Assembly (NCBI RefSeq): GCF_910592395.1
Contig: NC_088308.1
Coordinates: 22,151,501 to 22,215,500 of the forward strand
Reading direction: 5' to 3'
Source of the DNA: Lineus longissimus
Lineage: Eukaryota; Nemertea; Pilidiophora; Heteronemertea; Lineidae
DNA length: 64,000 nucleotides
Numbering within the stretch: the stretch's first letter is position 1; every line of letters begins with the position of its first letter. The position numbers were made by a program, and so were the translations under genes. Below, piece after piece: positions 59,201-64,000 of this stretch. The notes below the pieces were generated by a model. It was not told the DNA's origin. It did not search any database and worked only from the letters and a program-made list of their open reading frames with translations.

Positions 59201-62200
59201 TTCTCCCGACTTGTCAGTGAAATGTACGACACAAAGCCTTGTTTTGTTGAAAGTCGCGCTGTCTCACGTTTCTGCTTTTTATAGAAAAAAAATTATTCTG
59301 AGGAGGATAAAAAAGTACACACACGAAAGGCTTTTAAATTATCGACGGTCTCCTCGAGCTATTATACACAACCCCCATAGACTAAAAAAAACACAGTTAC
59401 AAGACTAGTGTACTACAAAGCATCCTGAATTTTGTGTGCATGCAGATAGTGAAATAGTGGGGAAGCTAACACCACAGGCTAAATAATAACCGGAGATGTT
59501 TTCCGACAAAATGGGGCCCCTCGCATACCATTCGGATGGCAGAAGTCTGTTTGGTAGAGGCAACTCGTGCAGGAGGTATAGTGCGAGCGATTGAGGACGA
59601 TGAAGAAAAACGGCATGGAACTTCTCTTGAGTTCAGTCTGAGAATTTCAAAGTTTTCGTCACCTGACATCTGAATTTGACGGTAGATTCCTCAATGTCAT
59701 CTCCAAGACATTCTTCAAAACCTTACTCGGTATTCTAAGAGCATCAGAAAAACCAATACCCTGATTAATGAGCTATTCTCTGCCAGGTGAATGGGAAAAA
59801 ATGGATGATGAAGATCGAGTTAGGCGAAAGTTTTGACATTGGATGTAATGCAGAATCATCTTCGGAGGCAATTATGGTCATTAAAGACAGGCCAAGTTTG
59901 AGGCGGAAATCGACTCCGCAGTGTTTCATCACTTGCTGATGATTATGGCGTGGGGCTGTCATTTCGCCCAAAATACGCCTCGGTTTTGGGCTACATTTTA
60001 GGTCCGCCTCCCAGTATTTGGTGAGACAACCCCGGGAGACAACTTATGCCAATTAGGTTTCCTTAATTGACAGCCAATGCTGTTATGCACATGTATCCTT
60101 GGTAGTATCTTTCTGTGTCTAGAAATTGTCTTCAAGACGTAAGATTTTGCTTTTACCGATATCTGTCTCTTAGGACAATTTCACAGCCAAACACCAGGAT
60201 AAAGGTCACTGTAAAAAATGCACCATTGCAATATATACGGTTTGCATAATCTGAGAAAATGATTTTGATGTTCGCCACCACGTTTGTTTTCAAATACACC
60301 AAAAAGTAGCCAAAGGAAAAAATCCGACATGGCTTATCAACAATTTGTAAAGAAAATGAAGCGGAGAAACTGGTATTTGCGAGGTGATTACTGGTGATGA
60401 ATTTGCTGTTTATTTTCCGTCTAAATCTCCTTAAAACCATTGCTTTTTACCTAGAGTAGTGAGCGTTAATTGCTGTAATTTTCCGAGGTGTTTCTTTCCG
60501 AATCCGCCATTAATCATTCAAAAGAGGTGGTGAAATGTACTATTACCGAGATGTGTCATTCATCCTGTCTGACTACTGTGACTTAGTTTGTATTTTTTTC
60601 TTTTTCAAAAATTTGTGACGGGTAATATTGGACGAAAATCATCTACAAAAATCATCTGACAAGATTGCAATCTATATGATTGGGAAGCGACGTTCTAATC
60701 AAACATTTTCCCTGAAATATTTTTTTCATACTTTTAGTAATTGATGAGCAGTATTAAGTATGCTTCAAATGTCTCAAATGCGTGCATCAACTTCATATAG
60801 TCACGAGAGAGATTTTACATTAATATTGTTCAATCTTTTTGAACGAATATACCAGCCATACAGAGAATGCACACTTAGATGTGTTGCGGAGGTTTTTTTT
60901 ACAAAGTGTAACTGAGCAGTATTGACACTTCGTCAGCAACGCCACTTTTCTTGTCATTGTAAAGGCGAACATAATCTCCTCACGTATTTCGAAGCGTTAT
61001 TCATAATCATGACTCATCAATCACCCTTTTGCTAACATTTTTAACACTGTCGTGGTGATCGGTGTCGAAATTTTGATATCTTGAGATCACATTATTTCTG
61101 TCCAATAAAATTACATTACATTGTACAGGACATCTAATGTATTTGTTTGTACAACTTTATAAAAGTTTCTCAAGAGTGAACACCAATTAACTGATGAGGA
61201 TGACAACATTTTTACAACACCTTGCATGGTGTATCACATACTTACCGTACGTCATCAACTGCTGTCACACACTATAAAAATACGGAACTTAATGATAGAA
61301 AAATTGTACCATAAGCTTTGAGACACCAAACATCTAAGACACCAAACTTGCTTCTATCCACAACTGTGGCCCGTCAAAAATACCAACAAAACGCAATAAT
61401 TCTACCAGTCTGACAGAAAAAAGGCAACTATGTGTTGCCATCTTCAATGCGATAAGCACTACCCAATTCACGGTGGTGTGTATCATATCAGTTTAGCATT
61501 TTAGTTACCCCCACGTCGTGCAATTGGTTTCTGTAATACTACAGCCTTCTGATCTGCAGCAGCTGGACTTTTTCCGGTGGACAATAGCCGACACACGATA
61601 AGCAAAGAGATTGTCTGGTGCAGGAAATCACATCTCTAGCTCGGGAGACCTCATGACGCAAGGCTTTGCTTAGTCTACCTTTCATTTCACGGCGTTGGAA
61701 ATCCGCGATCGCAGCCGGTAAGCTACCTTCGGATATGTAGTTGTATCATGTAGTACTATATAGCTTCGTACTGCAATAAAGATCGTTCTGTTAATAAAGA
61801 ATCTATAAAATCGAACTTCTCTCCCTGAGCTACCTTCAATTAGATATGGTACAGAATATCCGGGAATTAGCCGTGTGTAATATTAACAGACCTGACTTAA
61901 CTTCCCTGACCTGTCAGGATCCCCAGGTAATTCAAGGTACCATTATGTTATTTTGTCCCTTATTGCGCAGTTAAATGAGTTCAGGCCTAGCCCAATACAC
62001 GGTCTATTGTCTTCAAACAAAGCCCGCTCTCACCTTAGCGCAAATTCCTATTGTTCCATTGTCTCATCAAAGGATTATCAGCGCAAATCCTCACAACATT
62101 GACCCAACGAAGCAGCTTTACCGGCGGTCGATAGGTCTGAACTAGCAACGGCAAATAAACCTATCAACAGTGTGCCTGCTACCAAATCTGTTTGAAAACG

Positions 62201-62509
62201 AAGAACGTTTCCTCCCTATGTAGATGCAGGAACCTGGAATATGAAAAAGTGGTACAGTCATATACAACGCAGCGAATTGGCATCAGGGGAAAAAAATGTG
62301 ACACAGAAGAACGACTAACAGTTTTATTATCACGAACTTCTACATTCTATGACAATTGTCCTCATCTAAATATTGTAAATTTCGTCTTGTACGAGGTGCC
62401 TTTAAAGGACAATTGATTGAACTATCATATCCACGTGACGCTGTTTACCTCAGCAGTCGGATATAATCCGCAGATGTCAATACCTGGTGTGGCGGTATCG
62501 TTTATTTTT
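53300..62509. other. No gene recognised
   Basis: AT-rich sequence with one simple repeat at 55970-55996. A minus-strand frame at 59669-59466 (MSGDENFEILRLNSREVPC...) starts just after a CAG acceptor-like word and ends near a possible donor, but has no known motif. A CATGTGCATGTGCAGCAC-rich stretch lies near 58715-58760. Confidence 0.35.
55970..55996. repeat. (ACTC)n microsatellite
   Basis: Nearly seven uninterrupted ACTC units. Confidence 0.95.
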
Positions 62510-62776
62510 GTAACAGAAAGAATTTACCAAACGAACCCCTGTCATGTGCTCCAGAGCTAGCTTTTTACCGTCTGCTGCCAGATTGGTGAGGTCATGTGGA
62601 TGATTATTTACAAACTATCTTCGCGGATTAGATTGTCTTGTTGATATCTTGCATAAGTGTATAAGCGAATCGGCTGTGTTTGTGTGACGGAAAGAATTTT
62701 CCAAACAAACCATTCTACAGTTGGCTTTTTACCGTCTGCTGCTAGATTAGTGAGGACTACATGTATGTGGATGATT
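62510..62776. repeat. Two-copy direct duplication, about 164-174-bp offset
   Basis: Copy 1 (62510-62608) and copy 2 (62684-62776) share, in order, GAAAGAATTT[AT]CCAAAC, GCTTTTTACCGTCTGCTGC, AGATTRGTGAGG and TGTGGATGATT. Copy 2 carries a local insertion and deletion. No coding signal was seen. Confidence 0.75.
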
Positions 62777-64000
62777 TAAAAAAATAGGATATTCGAAGAG
62801 CAGACCTTTTTTATTTCATGCGTTGCATACTAAGAAATCCAGTTACCGTGACATGCTGGAGGTGTCGAGAGTCCAGATACATATTTGGAGGTGGATATCA
62901 TAAAGTGAGCTGTTGCTAAACTTTATATGTACCACGAAAAACAACGCTTCAGTCCTAATTTTAGATAAGGTGGTCCATTTTCTCTGATGAGGTCTGACAT
63001 GGGAATCCGACCAAAACACCACTTGCCACTGGAGTTGATAAGCGCAAAAAAACGAAATCTTATTAAAATTATTTTGTAGCGTGTTATTTCGTTGACAGCA
63101 CCGATTTAAGAGGTAAACTTCTGGAAAATCCCCTATTCAGATTATTCTTTCCGTCAGTAATGATAACACTATCCATCACAGGAAGCGCGGACTGCTTCAC
63201 GTCGAGTCAATACTCCTTTCAAGCAACACCACAGATGATAAAATCTAAGAACAGCCGTTTCTTGATGGAGTTAGTTTACCCAGCGGACCAACGTTTTTCA
63301 TGATTGCATCTAAATTATTGGGAATTTCTTTTTGAGTTGTTTTGCGGAACAAAATGATTGTTAAGTAGTAGAGGGATGTCCTTCTGAACATCTTGAAAAA
63401 TGACGACTAAATGATAACTATGGTCAGTAACCGAATACTAGACTCAAAATTGCAGTCAGAAAATTATCTTACACAAGCAGTGGACTACTGACGGTATCTT
63501 AATTTTATATCCCAGCATTCATTGTTTACACTAACGATCCAGTAGCCTACTCACGACTCGGAAAGGGCCGTGTTATCATCTTCTTTCTCTGCAATCTTAG
63601 ATCATGTCCCCTCATAATCTTCTGCCCGTGGATCTCGACCAATGATGAGTTTCCGTTGACTCTAAACGCTAAGTATGGTCTACATTAGATCGGAAATTAC
63701 ACTTAATGGTGCTTCGATTTCGGGCAGTCTACATTACAAGTATACGTTCTCATATGATAGGGAATCAATTATTTCTAAACAATATTGATGGCTGGAGGCA
63801 GTGGAAGGAGTCAACAGTCGTCTTGACCCGTGACCTTATGCCAGCGGTCGAAGCACCGATGAAAAGTTTTATTGACGAATGCATTGTAACCCGATGGCTG
63901 ATGGTAAAGGTTGACGATATCGGACACGGATCAATTTGTGAGGCTCTATCCGCACGATACGTATGCATGTATTCTCTTTCCGTGCCCACTTTTAGATATT
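62777..64000. other. No gene recognised
   Basis: Ordinary AT-rich sequence to the end of the window. No repeat, RNA gene or exon could be supported. Confidence 0.4.

Noticed and set aside
1-64000. CRISPR arrays, operons, bacterial promoters or phage genes
   Set aside because: Introns, SINEs and animal RGS coding show this is a eukaryotic nuclear sequence. The only regular array is the 53-bp minisatellite, which has no spacers.

Overview
This is eukaryotic nuclear DNA, most likely from a marine invertebrate animal, either a non-vertebrate deuterostome or a lophotrochozoan. The reasons are GT-AG introns of 0.2 to 3 kb, AT-rich DNA scattered with ACATGTAC-type motifs, tRNA-derived SINE-like sequences, many small inverted-repeat DNA transposons, and one gene whose closest relatives are the animal R7-family RGS proteins. 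I cannot name the species. Long bacterial-style open frames here are mostly chance.

Region 1 (1-12075) holds the only gene I can identify: the 3' part of an R7-type regulator of G-protein signalling, plus strand, of the RGS9/RGS11 type. Thirteen exons join in frame (1458 nt, 485 codons plus a stop). They encode the end of the DEP/DHEX region, the linker, the GGL domain (partner of Gbeta5), the whole RGS box (GTPase activator for Gi/o-class alpha subunits) and a 173-residue Ser/Pro-rich, then acidic tail ending in PWDDESLTV. The exons for the N-terminus and most of DEP lie upstream of the window. Reading through the donor after the RGS box gives an immediate stop, so intron retention would make a short isoform comparable in layout to vertebrate RGS9-1 versus RGS9-2. 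The introns contain a SINE-like element, a hAT-like MITE, a foldback element and decayed tandem repeats.

Region 2 (12076-20960) is the 3' UTR and downstream flank. It has an X-box-like site, a 53-bp minisatellite of about nine copies, a Tc1/mariner-type MITE just after it, tRNA-like SINE relics near 19.7-19.95 kb and a MITE of an AATAAAGGT family that recurs near 31 kb.

Region 3 (21-64 kb) has no gene I can identify. It could be intergenic or a long intron. The clearest element is a 758-bp foldback PIF/Harbinger-type transposon (44328-45085) with about 280-bp inverted termini, TTA target duplications and a remnant of transposase N-terminal coding on the minus strand. Elsewhere there are decayed two-copy tandem duplications (25.8, 28.8 and 62.5 kb), a strong hairpin (47995), homopolymer runs, possible core promoters (a CRE plus TATA box at 37.5 kb is the best), and several GC-richer patches with protein-like open frames that I could not assign.
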